The notes: generated by a model not told the origin, from the sequence alone. 64,000 nt of DNA from SZUA-547 sp963669265 (GCA_963669265.1 OY769916.1:1860001-1924000); one strand, 5' to 3'; shown: positions 42,738-51,872, counted from the stretch's first letter. Made by a program: numbers and translations.

Positions 42738-42950
42738 CCGGATGGTCTCGTGGCTGACGTCGATCCCGCGTTCATGCAGGAGATCCTCCACATTCCGCAG
42801 CGAGAGTGGAAACCGGACATACATCATGATGGCCAGGCTGATGATCTCGGGGCTGGTCTTGAAGTACTTGAAAGGGTCACGCTTACTCATCCGCGGACGC
42901 TACGAGAGCCCCCTGCCTGCCTCAAGGCCCATCTTTCTGACAATGCCCCT
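42738..42950 (-). pseudogene. Truncated IS6-family transposase and terminal repeat
   Basis: The first 51 residues (MSKRDPFKYFKTSPEIISLA.. to SHETIR, starting at 42890) match the transposase at 12307-13014, then the sequence diverges into unrelated codons and stops at 42681. The terminal repeat motif TTTCTGACAATGCCCC at about 42935-42950 corresponds to the right IS6 end. All catalytic residues are missing. The remnant marks an old boundary between the ABC/Udh block and the uronate block. Confidence 0.82.
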
Positions 42951-42962
42951 TGCCGAGGTATC

Positions 42963-44144
42963 CTACGTCTCGCCTGACACTGAGTTTGAGCCGATTCGGT
43001 GAATTCCCTTAATGACGCCGCGCAGTTCGGCAAGGCCGCGCAGTCGTCCGATCAAGGAGTAGCCGGGTTGGAACTCCTTCCCGGCATCGGAGAGAAGCGT
43101 ATGTCCATGATCGGCGCGGTACGGGATTTCGACTTTGCGCAGCGCCTCGGTTGCGAGCAGTTCTTTGATCACAATAATAAGGTCGACGTCGCCGTCGAGA
43201 TGCGCGCTTTCCTCGAACGAGCCGTCCGGGTCTCTGCGCACATTTCGCAGGTGCGCGAAATGGATGCGGTCGGAAAAGCTGCGTGCGATATCGGCCAGAT
43301 CGTTGTCAGACCGTGCGCCGAGAGAGCCGCAGCAAAGGGTCAGCCCGTTTACGGGGTCGTCCTCGGCCGCCATGATCCATTCGATATCGGCTTTGGTTGA
43401 GACGATGCGCGGCAGGCCAAGTATGTCGCGCGGCGGATCGTCAGGGTGGATGCAAAGGCGTAGTCCGTGCTCCGCCGCCGTGGGCGCGACTTCATGAAGA
43501 AAACGGCCGAGGTTTGCGCGCAGGTCCGCGTGTGCGACGCCCTGATAGGTGTCGAGCACCGCTCTCAGGCCGTCGATATCATAGCGGGAAACGGCGCCGG
43601 GAAGGCCCGACATTATAGCATGCAGCAAGGTCGCATGGTCGTCGGAAGAGGCGGCTCGGAACCACCTGTCTCCGGTGTCAACGGCCTGTGGCGTGTAGGT
43701 GTCGCGAGCGCTCCGTCGACCCAGCAAATGAATCTCGAACGCGGCCATCTTGGCGGCTGAGAACCGCAGGCAGGTTCCGCCACGCTGCACTGGGGCGCTA
43801 AGATCGGTGCGGGTCCAGTCCAGGACTGGCATGAAATTGTAGCAAACGGTTCGCACGCCTTCAGCGGCAAGATTGACCAAAGACTGGCGGTAGTTTGCAA
43901 ACAACCGCGTCAGGCCGCCTGCGCCCAATTTGATGTCCTCATGCACTGGAAGGCTTTCGACCACATCCCAAGTGAAGCCGGCGGCCTCGATCTGGGCGCG
44001 GCGCGCTGCGATCGCGTCTCGCGGCCAGATTTCTCCGTAGGGGATTTGATGAAGGGCGGTGACGATGCCTTCTGCGCCTGTCTGGGCTACCTCATCCAAA
44101 GTGAACGCGTCATAGTCGCCAAACCAGCGCCAAGTCTCTCGCAT
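42963..44144 (-). CDS. uxuA: Mannonate dehydratase
   Basis: A 393-residue UxuA-family enzyme removing water from D-mannonate to give 2-keto-3-deoxygluconate. The N terminus MRETWRWFGDYDAFTLDEV and LHQIPYGEIWP are typical. Metal-site motifs are CIHPDDPP, NGLTLCCGSLGARSDND, FAHLRNVRRDPDGSFEESAHLDGDVD and IPYRADHGHT. The length is normal. The next gene on the same strand is a KDG kinase, 190 bp upstream, giving the step to KDPG. Classical partners UxaC and UxuB are not in the window. Confidence 0.93.
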   Translation of the reverse strand: MRETWRWFGDYDAFTLDEVAQTGAEGIVTALHQIPYGEIWPRDAIAARRAQIEAAGFTWDVVESLPVHEDIKLGAGGLTRLFANYRQSLVNLAAEGVRTVCYNFMPVLDWTRTDLSAPVQRGGTCLRFSAAKMAAFEIHLLGRRSARDTYTPQAVDTGDRWFRAASSDDHATLLHAIMSGLPGAVSRYDIDGLRAVLDTYQGVAHADLRANLGRFLHEVAPTAAEHGLRLCIHPDDPPRDILGLPRIVSTKADIEWIMAAEDDPVNGLTLCCGSLGARSDNDLADIARSFSDRIHFAHLRNVRRDPDGSFEESAHLDGDVDLIIVIKELLATEALRKVEIPYRADHGHTLLSDAGKEFQPGYSLIGRLRGLAELRGVIKGIHRIGSNSVSGET

Positions 44145-44335
44145 TGTTCTTCAACTCTCTTTTCGATTTCGCCAAGCCCCGACACGCTCGTCGGCACCGT
44201 GGAGCGTGGTGCTTGGTCATGTTGTCGGATGCGAGAGACAATGCGTCCAAGCTGGGACACGATTTGATCGTAGCGGTATCTCCTGACCTGTTCATGGAAC
44301 CGGCTTCAACGCCGCCTGTCGTCGCTGGCCGGCCC

Positions 44336-45247
44336 TCAAGAAGTCGCCGCCTCTGTTTCGATCGGAACCAGAGCACCCTTGCCCCGGATTGCCTGGCCGG
44401 CGATATTTGCAGCGTCGGAGATACTCTCCCGCATCGGTTTTCCGGTGTGATATGCGGCTAGGAAACCGGCGTTGAAACTGTCGCCCGCCGCGGTCGTATC
44501 CACCACGTTCCGCACGATGGGCATGTCGACAGTTCCACCCTCCTGGCCATTCCGATAACTCACGGCGTCGCCGCCATTCTTGACCACGACCGTTTCGGCT
44601 CCGGCGCGCGCGTATCGGTTCGCGGTCGCCGTCGCGTCGCGATCGTTGAAAAACGACGCCTCGTCTTCGAATGACGGCAGCACGATGTCGCTCACCTCCG
44701 CGCCAGCCATTGTGGAGGCGGTCATTTCTTCGGCGCTCGCCCAAAGGCGAGGCCGCAGATTGGGGTCGAAGACGATAGTTCTTCCTTTCGCGCGCGCATC
44801 CCGCAGGGCGCCGAGCAACCTGGCGCGGCCGGGCGCGTCGAGAATCGCCAGCGTGATCCCGGAGAAGAATACCTGGTCAGCATTCGCCATCGCTTCGCCG
44901 AGCGCTGCGGGATCGTCGGATAGCCGACGGGCCGCCGAGGTGTCCCGCCAATAGCTGAAACTGCGCTCTCCGTCCTTCAGTGATATGAGGTAGAGACCGA
45001 CGGTTGATCCGTCGATGCGACGTATACCGCTGGTGTCTATACCGGCGCAGGAAATGAATGCGAGCAATTGGTCAGAGAGGGCGTCAGCGCCAACTACAGT
45101 GAAATAGGCCACCTGCGCGTCGCCCAATATCCTGCGTAGATACCACGCAGTGTTGAAGGTATCGCCAGCGAACCCAAGGCGATAATTCCCGGTTCGATCG
45201 GTCGGCGACAGTTCGGCCATACATTCACCGATTGCAAGAAACCGCAT
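44336..45247 (-). CDS. kdgK: 2-keto-3-deoxygluconate kinase (PfkB family)
   Basis: About 303 residues. It phosphorylates KDG to KDPG in the cytoplasm. PfkB hallmarks are GDTFNTAWYLRRIL in the N-terminal substrate region and the C-terminal ATP/anion-hole motif DTTAAGDSFNAGF with the catalytic Asp. The N terminus MRFLAIGECMAELSPT is typical of KdgK and begins at 45247; a longer frame to 45262 adds five residues. It is transcribed with uxuA. With DgoK at 26741, the window has separate kinases for the gluco- and galacto-configured keto-deoxy acids. Confidence 0.9.
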   Translation of the reverse strand: MRFLAIGECMAELSPTDRTGNYRLGFAGDTFNTAWYLRRILGDAQVAYFTVVGADALSDQLLAFISCAGIDTSGIRRIDGSTVGLYLISLKDGERSFSYWRDTSAARRLSDDPAALGEAMANADQVFFSGITLAILDAPGRARLLGALRDARAKGRTIVFDPNLRPRLWASAEEMTASTMAGAEVSDIVLPSFEDEASFFNDRDATATANRYARAGAETVVVKNGGDAVSYRNGQEGGTVDMPIVRNVVDTTAAGDSFNAGFLAAYHTGKPMRESISDAANIAGQAIRGKGALVPIETEAATS

Positions 45248-45480
45248 CTCAATACGCGCCACAGGTTGACCGCATCAGAAACTCAGCCCGCCGAAGCACA
45301 ATTACCATCGGGTCGGGATGACCGGAAAGCACCTGACGGTTAGTATCCTCGCCAGTGAAGATTATGGGACGGTCGCGCATCTCTAATCGTCCTTCCGTTG
45401 GCTCCGCTCAGCTGAACAGCATTCGTAATCCGTCCGGCCAGTCCACAGGATGCACACGCGAAAGTCGCATGGCACTCGCC

Positions 45481-46164
45481 TCATCCCTCGAAATAGCTTC
45501 GGTGCGTCGTGTACAGCGCCTCAATTGTCGGCGTCAGCCTGTTTAGATGGGTCCGGAGTACGCGATCGGCGGTATCGGCATCGCCGTTGAAGAGAGCATC
45601 CAAAAGAGCCTCATGATCCGCGTAAAGCGTCTCCATGGCCTTCTGGCTGGTCAGAGACAGCATACACAGGCGATCAACCTGCGCTTTGTTGGCCGCTATG
45701 ATGTCGAACGCAAAAGCCTTGCCCGACGCCTGACACAGCAACTTGTGGAACTGGTAGTCCAAATCGTGAAACGCTTCCGAATCTTCACGCGCAACAACAT
45801 CGCGCTGCGCCCGCATGTTTGTCCGAAGCTCGGCGTCCAAAGACGTGTCGCGGTTCTTTGCGAGAACGCGCACGACTTCAAGCTCGATGGCGGCGCGTAC
45901 GAATCTCGCATTCGAGATAATCTCCTTCGAGAACGGTCGGACGATCGTAGCGCGCTGTGGGCGGATCAGTAGAAGGTTCAGGTTCGCCAGACGTGTGAAA
46001 GCCTCGCGGACGGGCTGGCGGGAAAAACCAAACGATTTTGCTGTCTCTGTTTCAGAAATCTTGGTCCCGGGGAGAAGCTCCAGCCGGACAATCTGACCTA
46101 AAAGCGTCTCAAACACGTGATCGCTGCCAGTCTTCCTGTTGGGTAAGTCCAAGGCCATCGTCAT
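45481..46164 (-). CDS. GntR-family (FCD domain) regulator of the uronate block
   Basis: 227 residues. The winged HTH spans FETLLGQIVRLELLPGTKIS to FGFSRQPVREAFTRLA. The FCD domain has RFVRAAIELEVVR, FHDLDYQFHKLLC and LYADHEALLDALFNGD. It is clearly different from the two regulators at 19404 and 35273, and its nearby repeats (TTGACTAG) are different too. It is divergent from the SDR-TRAP operon and followed on its own strand by kdgK and uxuA, so it probably represses both when uronate or mannonate is absent. Confidence 0.9.
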   Translation of the reverse strand: MTMALDLPNRKTGSDHVFETLLGQIVRLELLPGTKISETETAKSFGFSRQPVREAFTRLANLNLLLIRPQRATIVRPFSKEIISNARFVRAAIELEVVRVLAKNRDTSLDAELRTNMRAQRDVVAREDSEAFHDLDYQFHKLLCQASGKAFAFDIIAANKAQVDRLCMLSLTSQKAMETLYADHEALLDALFNGDADTADRVLRTHLNRLTPTIEALYTTHRSYFEG

Positions 46165-46232
46165 CTAATTCTTCCCATTTCATTGCGTAGCCAGTGTGCC
46201 AAACCGCTGGCGATAAGTACAGCCAATATATG

Positions 46233-46313
46233 TTGACTAGGATATTAGATCACCGCCTAGTCAGAAATATAGACAAAAAAATAACCCGATACACTAAATT
46301 AACTGTTGACTAG
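46233..46313. promoter_or_regulatory. Repeated TTGACTAG sites, probable GntR operators
   Basis: TTGACTAGG at 46233-46241 forms an imperfect inverted repeat with CCTAGTCAG at 46256-46264, and TTGACTAG recurs at 46306-46313. All lie in the AT-rich space between the divergent GntR and SDR genes. The copies are spaced by 73 bp (seven helical turns), compatible with looping. Two copies could also act as -35 boxes. Confidence 0.6.
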
Positions 46314-46360
46314 TATCCAAGTTTGCGAGAAGTTTCACGAAACCACAAAGGGAGACCACG

Positions 46361-47149
46361 ATGAACGTTGAACTTGCTCAGAATTGCAGCTCTGTTCCCG
46401 CGCTCGCGCTGGATGGAAAAGTTGCAATTGTGACCGGTGGCGGCCGCGACATCGGTCAGGCCTGTGCGCTGGCGCTGGCAGCAAAGGGTGCGTTGGTTGC
46501 GGTAAGCTACCATTCCAGCGCGGATGGCGCGGATAAAACCGTCGAACAGATCATGGACGCGGGCGGGCGGGCGATGGCGATGAGCGTCGACCTGTCGAAG
46601 CCGGACAGCGCTCAGGCTTTCGTGGATGCCGTCGTCGCTGAGTACGGGCACATCGATACTCTGGTGAACAACGCCGGCGGCCTGGTCGCTCGCAAGACGC
46701 TGGAGGAGATGGACCTCGCCCATTGGCAGGTTGTCATGGACCTGAACTTGACCTCTGTTTTCACTATGACAAAGGCCTGCCTGCCACACATGCGCGACAA
46801 AGGAAGCATCGTGAATCTGGCAAGCCTGGCAGGCCGTGACGGAGGCGGACCGGGCGCGGTAGCCTACGCCACGTCCAAGGGCGCCGTCATGACACTGACG
46901 CGCGGGCTCGCGAAAGAACTTGGCCCGAAAATCCGGGTGAACGCTCTCTGCCCCGGCATGATCGACACCGACTTTCATAACGTTTTCACCAAAGACGAAG
47001 TCCGGACCAAGGTTGCGGCGACCACCCCGCTGAAACGCGAGGGCGCGCCACAGGAAATCGGAGAGCTTGCGGCGTTTCTCGCGACAGACGGCGCTGGCTT
47101 CGTCAACGGCGCCTGCATCGACGTGAACGGGGGCGTTGCGTTCTCGTAG
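46361..47149 (+). CDS. Short-chain dehydrogenase/reductase of the uronate block
   Basis: A 262-residue SDR with TGGGRDIGQACA at the cofactor site, NNAGG, catalytic YATSK and C terminus DVNGGVAFS. The ATG follows AAAGGGAGA. Its place directly ahead of a TRAP transporter and divergent from GntR-kdgK-uxuA suggests it makes or uses mannonate, perhaps a fructuronate reductase replacing UxuB, or reduces an unsaturated-uronate-derived ketone to KDG. Neither can be decided from sequence. Confidence 0.85.
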   Translation: MNVELAQNCSSVPALALDGKVAIVTGGGRDIGQACALALAAKGALVAVSYHSSADGADKTVEQIMDAGGRAMAMSVDLSKPDSAQAFVDAVVAEYGHIDTLVNNAGGLVARKTLEEMDLAHWQVVMDLNLTSVFTMTKACLPHMRDKGSIVNLASLAGRDGGGPGAVAYATSKGAVMTLTRGLAKELGPKIRVNALCPGMIDTDFHNVFTKDEVRTKVAATTPLKREGAPQEIGELAAFLATDGAGFVNGACIDVNGGVAFS

Positions 47150-47222
47150 AACCGCAACGATTTCACCCATCCCGGGCCATCATGCCCTGGAAAAAGACCT
47201 GAACTTGAACTGGGAGGAAACA

Positions 47223-48206
47223 ATGTTCAATTTCTCGCTTAGGACCATCGCCGCAGCAGCTATGCTCGCCGGTAGTATTTCCACTGCAAACGCGGACGTC
47301 ACGCTGCGCGGCGCCAGCATGTTCGATGAGGAGCATGCCTTTACCAAAACGCTGCGCGAGCTCGAGCGGCTTGTGTCTGAGAAATACGACGGCGAGGTCG
47401 CTTTCGATCTGCGCCTGAACGGCGAGCTTGGCGTCGAGTCAGACTACGTGACGTACCTAAACCAGGGCGTCGCTGTCGATTACACCATTCTTGCTCCGTC
47501 AAACATGGCTGTTTTCTCGGAATCAATCCCGCTGATGGACATGCCCTTCCTGTTCCGCGATCTGGAGCACTGGGAGGAGGTCCTGTCGTCGGATGCGCTG
47601 AAGCCCCTTGAGGATGACCTGCGCGAGAAGGCCGGCATCGTGATAATCGGCTACCACGGCGGCGGCGTCCGTAACCTCGCCTCGGCTGATCCGATCACCA
47701 ACATGGAAGAGCTGTCGGGCCACCGGATGCGCGTCATGGGCGCACCGATCCAGGCGCAGACTTTCTCGGCTGTGGGCGCCGCCCCGTCCGCAATTGCCTA
47801 CAACGAGGTCTACAACGCCATTCAGACCGGCGTCATCGCCGGGTTTGAAAACGAAGCCGCCTCGATCCAGAACCTCAAGTTCTATGAAGTCGCTCCACAC
47901 ATCTCGCTGACGCAGCACACGATCACCGTGCGCCCGATCGTCATGTCCGCGAAGATCTTTGACGCGCTGCCCGCAGATCTTCAGGCCGCCATCATTGCGG
48001 CCGGTGCAGAAGCTGGCGCCTTCGGCCGTGCGCTTGAAAGCGGTCAGGATGGCGAAAAGTTGCAGGCGATGGCAGACGCAGGCCAGATCGAAGTCCACGA
48101 CTTCGCAGGCCGCGAGAAGATGCTCGAACTGGTTCAGCCGGTTCAGGACGCCTACGCCGCCGAGCTTGGCGCCACCGAAATGTTGGAAAACATCCGCGGG
48201 ATGTAA
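47223..48206 (+). CDS. dctP: TRAP transporter substrate-binding protein DctP (uronate block)
   Basis: A 327-residue periplasmic binding protein. The ATG at 47223 follows TGGGAGGAA and gives the signal peptide FSLRTIAAAAMLAGSISTANA. Family motifs are NGELGVESDYVTYLNQGVA, LSGHRMRVMGAPIQAQTF with the carboxylate-clamping Arg, and YNEVYNAIQTGVIAGFENE. It resembles uronate-binding TRAP receptors of alphaproteobacteria in layout. A hairpin separates it from dctQ. Confidence 0.9.
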   Translation: MFNFSLRTIAAAAMLAGSISTANADVTLRGASMFDEEHAFTKTLRELERLVSEKYDGEVAFDLRLNGELGVESDYVTYLNQGVAVDYTILAPSNMAVFSESIPLMDMPFLFRDLEHWEEVLSSDALKPLEDDLREKAGIVIIGYHGGGVRNLASADPITNMEELSGHRMRVMGAPIQAQTFSAVGAAPSAIAYNEVYNAIQTGVIAGFENEAASIQNLKFYEVAPHISLTQHTITVRPIVMSAKIFDALPADLQAAIIAAGAEAGAFGRALESGQDGEKLQAMADAGQIEVHDFAGREKMLELVQPVQDAYAAELGATEMLENIRGM

Positions 48207-48219
48207 CCTGAACGCGAAG

Positions 48220-48246
48220 GGGTGGCGCGCTCACCGCGCGCCTCCC
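48220..48246 (+). terminator. Hairpin between dctP and dctQ (uronate block)
   Basis: The stem GGCGCGC / GCGCGCC (7 bp, loop TCACC) is extended by GGG/CCC outside a mismatch and followed by GTTTT. It lies 14 bp after the dctP stop. It is similar in placement to the hairpin in the first TRAP operon. Confidence 0.65.
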
Positions 48247-48304
48247 GTTTTCTGTGTGACCTGGCGCAGTCGCGCGCCACAGGGTTAATTCGGGGGCGCA
48301 TCAC

Positions 48305-48799
48305 ATGATCGGCAGAGTGCTGGAAAACTTTTGCAGCGGCCTGCGCGTCTTACTGGGCGTCCTCATGGGCGCATTGGCCGTACCCGTCGCGATGCAGGTG
48401 ATCTCTCGATACACCGGCCTGATCCCGACCTTCCTTTGGACCGAAGAGTTAGCGACGTTCATTTTCGTCTGGATCGTGATGATCGGATCGATGGTCGCCG
48501 TGTGGGACGGAACGCATTTTGACGTTCGCGTAACCCCCGACGCCATCTCACCTTTCCTGCGACTTCTGCAAAACGGACTGGTTCACATCGCGATCATTAT
48601 TTTTGCCGTTCTGTTCGTTGTCTATGGCGTCGAATACGTCGAGTTCGGGAACAACCAGCGCTCCGTCATGATGCGCGCGAACCTGGCGGTCACTTTCGTT
48701 TCTGTCCCCATCGCAGGAGCGATCTGGCTCGTGTTCGCGGGCTACAGGCTGGTCCAAGAAATCGCAACCTTCCGCAACAGATCGGCCTCGACATCATGA
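48305..48799 (+). CDS. dctQ: TRAP transporter small permease DctQ (uronate block)
   Basis: A 164-residue inner-membrane protein with four helices: LLGVLMGALAVPVAMQVISRY, FLWTEELATFIFVWIVMIGSMVAV, and two further hydrophobic segments. EELATFIFVW and GTHFDV are in the positions of conserved DctQ motifs. Its stop overlaps the dctM ATG by four bases (ATGA). Confidence 0.88.
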   Translation: MIGRVLENFCSGLRVLLGVLMGALAVPVAMQVISRYTGLIPTFLWTEELATFIFVWIVMIGSMVAVWDGTHFDVRVTPDAISPFLRLLQNGLVHIAIIIFAVLFVVYGVEYVEFGNNQRSVMMRANLAVTFVSVPIAGAIWLVFAGYRLVQEIATFRNRSASTS

Positions 48800-50103
48800 T
48801 TTTAGATACCGGCGCTGCAAGCAGCATGCTGATCTGCGGATTTCTCGTGCTGGTCTTGCTGCGTATCCCCGTCGCCTTCGCTCTCGGGCTGTCAACGATA
48901 CCGGTTGTCCTTTTGGAGCTGCGCCTGACGCCGTTCATCGTGCTGGACCGCATGTTCCAATCCTACAACTCCTTCATCCTGCTCGCCGTGCCGTTCTTTC
49001 TGCTCGCCGCGAACCTGATGAACTCCGGCAAGGTCACAGACAGGTTGATTGAGCTGGCCCGGGTTCTAACGGGTTGGCTGCCCGGAGGGCTGGGGCACGT
49101 CAACGTGGCGGTCTCGATGCTGTTCGCCGGGATCTCCGGATCGTCTACAGCGGATGCCGCCGGCATCGGAAAAATCCTGATCCCCGCGATGAAGAGAGAG
49201 GGCTACGACACCCGCTTTGCGGTGGCCATCACGGCATGTTCCTCAGTCATGGGCGTGATTATTCCGCCATCCATCCTGATGATTGTCTGGGGCGGGGTCA
49301 TGCAGGTCTCGGTCGGCGCGCTGTTCCTCGGCGGCGCCATACCGGGGCTAATGATCGGACTGGCCTTGATGGCGACGGTTTACGGCTTCGCCAAAGCGCG
49401 CAACTACCCCGTCACCGCCACACAAAACTGGGGAGAATTCTGGTCGGCCTGGAAAGGCGCGGCGCTCGCCCTGTTGACACCAATTTTCGTGATCGGCGGC
49501 ATTGTGGGCGGCATTGTCACACCGACGGAGAGCGCCATCATCGCGGCGGGCTACGCGCTGATCCTTGGGATGTTCGTCTATCGCACCGTACGGCCAAAAG
49601 ACCTTGGCGTTATCCTCTATGACACGGCGCGCTTTGCGGCGATCTCGCTCTTCGCCATCGGCACGGCCTCCGCCTTTGGCTGGCTCCTGTCATTCTACAA
49701 CGCTCCTCGCCTCATCGTCGGCCTGATCACGGCCTGGGAGTTTGGCCCCTTGGGCACGGCGTTGATCATCGCGCTCCTGTTTCTTATCTTCGGGCTCTTT
49801 ATCGACGCGATCCCGACTATCATCATTTTGGGGACAGTGCTCATGCCGGTGGCGCAGGCGGGCGGGATCGACCCTATCGTTTTCGCAATCATCGGCATTG
49901 TGTCTCTGGCGTTCGGCCTCGTCACGCCGCCCTATGGACTGTGTCTCCTAATCTCTTCGGCGATTGGTGGCCTCAACGTCGTGCAAGTCTTGCGAGAAGT
50001 CGCAATTATTTTGGCGCCCATGCTGTTCATCTTAATCTTGCTCGCAGCCTTCCCGGAAATCGTCCTGTGGCTGCCAAAACTGATCATGCCAGAGAGTTTT
50101 TGA
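48796..50103 (+). CDS. dctM: TRAP transporter large permease DctM (uronate block)
   Basis: A 435-residue sodium-coupled permease with about 12 helices. FILLAVPFFLLAANLMNSGK, FAGISGSSTADAAGIGKILIPAM, GVIIPPSILMIVWGGVMQVS and GLVTPPYGLCLLISSAIGG are characteristic. It is coupled to dctQ by ATGA. It is the last gene of the SDR-TRAP operon; a 343-bp gap without genes follows before the recombination module. Confidence 0.92.
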   Translation: MILDTGAASSMLICGFLVLVLLRIPVAFALGLSTIPVVLLELRLTPFIVLDRMFQSYNSFILLAVPFFLLAANLMNSGKVTDRLIELARVLTGWLPGGLGHVNVAVSMLFAGISGSSTADAAGIGKILIPAMKREGYDTRFAVAITACSSVMGVIIPPSILMIVWGGVMQVSVGALFLGGAIPGLMIGLALMATVYGFAKARNYPVTATQNWGEFWSAWKGAALALLTPIFVIGGIVGGIVTPTESAIIAAGYALILGMFVYRTVRPKDLGVILYDTARFAAISLFAIGTASAFGWLLSFYNAPRLIVGLITAWEFGPLGTALIIALLFLIFGLFIDAIPTIIILGTVLMPVAQAGGIDPIVFAIIGIVSLAFGLVTPPYGLCLLISSAIGGLNVVQVLREVAIILAPMLFILILLAAFPEIVLWLPKLIMPESF

Positions 50104-50446
50104 ATTCGAACTGACCCTCCAAAGACTCTGATGATTGGTATTGCGAACCATTGTGACGGATGCGGCAACTCGCACTTTGGGCTCTGACCCGGCTTGCGCC
50201 AGTGCGATGAGAATCCCAGGTTAGGTCGAGGTTCAAACCTTCGGCACGGTTCTACCTTACGTGCGGAGCATGCAATTCATGAATCCGACCGCAAACCTAT
50301 AACGGGCAATATGTGAAACCTGCCGCCGTCTAGTCCAAACCGAGCTAGAATGATGTCTGCGTACCCCGCTAAAGCGGACCTGATGGCCTCGGTGACCACT
50401 TGATCAATCGCCAACGCTCGACGCTTAAGGCAACGACATCCAGACG
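50104..50446. other. Gap between uronate block and recombination module
   Basis: 343 bp without a supportable gene or recognisable repeat. The codon texture changes here from transport genes to the recombination module. Confidence 0.5.
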
Positions 50447-51229
50447 ATGATATCCTCGTATCTAGCTCTATGCACGGTGAGGGTCGTCGTAATCGTGAGT
50501 CGCGATCGGTTTTCCAGCGATTGGGTCTTGGACTGTTTTTCGCAACCAGATGCATGGTGCGATGGCGCGTCCGAGGCCACTGTAAGCCGTGTCCTGTCGG
50601 CGATGCCTGACGAGGCCATCGATGCGATTGCTATAGAACTGGAAGTAAACAAGTGCCCGGTCGATCCTGATGCGCTTTGTGGCCTATTGCGGCATTGGGC
50701 GGCTGTCGACCTTCAACACCTTGATCTAAGTGATCCGCGGGAATCCCTCAAACGCTCAAGGGATGCCGCAAGGAAGATGCGGACGTCCGTTAAAAAACTC
50801 GACCGACTTCTTCGTGATGAAGCGTCCGGCATGGCACACGACCTCAGCCAACACGCCGACTACCCGATGCGAGTTCATCGCACTGATTTGCTGTTCAAGA
50901 ACCTGAAGCGTTCAATTGCCGAACTCCGCCCGGCCATCGAGTCCTTGGCGGATCAGCGATTGCGCGTAGGAGCTTCGGGGTCCGTCGACACATTCGGATC
51001 CGTCAGTTTTCTCCTGGACATTTTTGAGTTCTTGACCGGCGCCGAGGCATATCGAACGTATGACGATGACTCACAAGATGAAGTCAGTCCTTTCTCCAGA
51101 TTTGTGGAGTCCGTCTACACGACGGCCTACGGAGCAAATGCGCCAAAAACCGAGAAAGCCGTTCGAAGCGTGCTGGAAGACATGATCGAAGAGCGCCATT
51201 CAAACAAGCTTACCGAGACCAGCGAATAG
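50447..51229 (+). CDS. Hypothetical protein next to the recombinase operon
   Basis: 260 residues; I do not recognise the family. The first ~50 residues (MISSYLALCTVRVVVIVSRD..) are unlike the rest, so translation may begin at Met-53 (50603, MPDEAIDAIAIELEVNK). The remainder is helical and charged: a segment around SRDAARKMRTSVKKLDRLLRD could form a coiled coil, and ETEKAVRSVLEDMIEERHSN-like sequence ends the protein. There is no signal peptide or membrane helix. Co-orientation with the integrase genes suggests it belongs to the mobile module. Confidence 0.55.
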   Translation: MISSYLALCTVRVVVIVSRDRFSSDWVLDCFSQPDAWCDGASEATVSRVLSAMPDEAIDAIAIELEVNKCPVDPDALCGLLRHWAAVDLQHLDLSDPRESLKRSRDAARKMRTSVKKLDRLLRDEASGMAHDLSQHADYPMRVHRTDLLFKNLKRSIAELRPAIESLADQRLRVGASGSVDTFGSVSFLLDIFEFLTGAEAYRTYDDDSQDEVSPFSRFVESVYTTAYGANAPKTEKAVRSVLEDMIEERHSNKLTETSE

Positions 51230-51386
51230 TTCATTGCCACCGCGGAGTCGCTTTCGAGAGATCAAGTTCGCAGTCGGCATAACGCAAAGGACTGAATGCG
51301 GGAAAATTCACAAACAATCGGTCCTTCGATATTTCTGCTGAGGTTTATGGACACTCGACGCCAGCGAGAACAATGCGGCGACATCG

Positions 51387-51554
51387 ATGTCCACTCGATC
51401 TCAAAAACCAAATCAAGGCGAAGCAGAGATGCTTCATGCCGATGCCGTTGCTCGCCTTGATCGTGTCTTGATTGACCTCGCCGCACTCCTGGGCCGCTCG
51501 GCCGGACAAGCCGCTGCCAACGAACAAAGCGAGAGGAGTGACTCCGATGCCTGA
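51387..51554 (+). CDS. Small protein overlapping the excisionase-like gene
   Basis: A 55-residue frame begins MSTRSQKPNQGEAEMLHADA, continues with an amphipathic helix VARLDRVLIDLAALLGRSAG and ends SERSDSDA. Its stop overlaps the start of the HTH gene by eight bases (ATGCCTGA), as in the coupled recombinase genes that follow. It may be a small partner or regulator of the excisionase. No family is recognised. Confidence 0.5.
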   Translation: MSTRSQKPNQGEAEMLHADAVARLDRVLIDLAALLGRSAGQAAANEQSERSDSDA

Positions 51555-51723
51555 CCGCATGCTGACCATCGACGCCGTTGCGGATGAACTCGACCTCTCA
51601 CCTCGCACCGTACGCCGCCTTATCGACGATGGCGCGTTGCCCGTGCATCGGATCGGCCGCTCGATCCGCATTTCCCGCGACGATCTCGATCGATTTATCG
51701 CCTCATGCAGACGGTCGAGATGA
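51547..51723 (+). CDS. Excisionase-like helix-turn-helix protein (MerR-like, DNA-binding domain of AlpA/Xis type)
   Basis: 58 residues: MLTIDAVADELDLSPRTVRR followed by LIDDGALPVHRIGRSIRIS and RDDLDRFIASCRRSR, the standard HTH_17 excisionase fold. Such proteins act as recombination directionality factors or as transcription factors for integrative elements. The ATG at 51547 follows GAGAGGAG; the upstream frame to 51472 overlaps the small ORF. It lies 150 bp before the first tyrosine recombinase. Confidence 0.83.
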   Translation: MPDRMLTIDAVADELDLSPRTVRRLIDDGALPVHRIGRSIRISRDDLDRFIASCRRSR

Positions 51724-51872
51724 CCATTCATGGTATCAATTGACGCTCTAAGTCATCAAAGTATTCGTCAAATATTATTACTTATTAATAAAGAACCACG
51801 CATTCTTTTCGATTGAGTTTTACTATTTTTGTACTTATATCTTCTTATGTCATCACGAGGGCAGCCAAGTCA

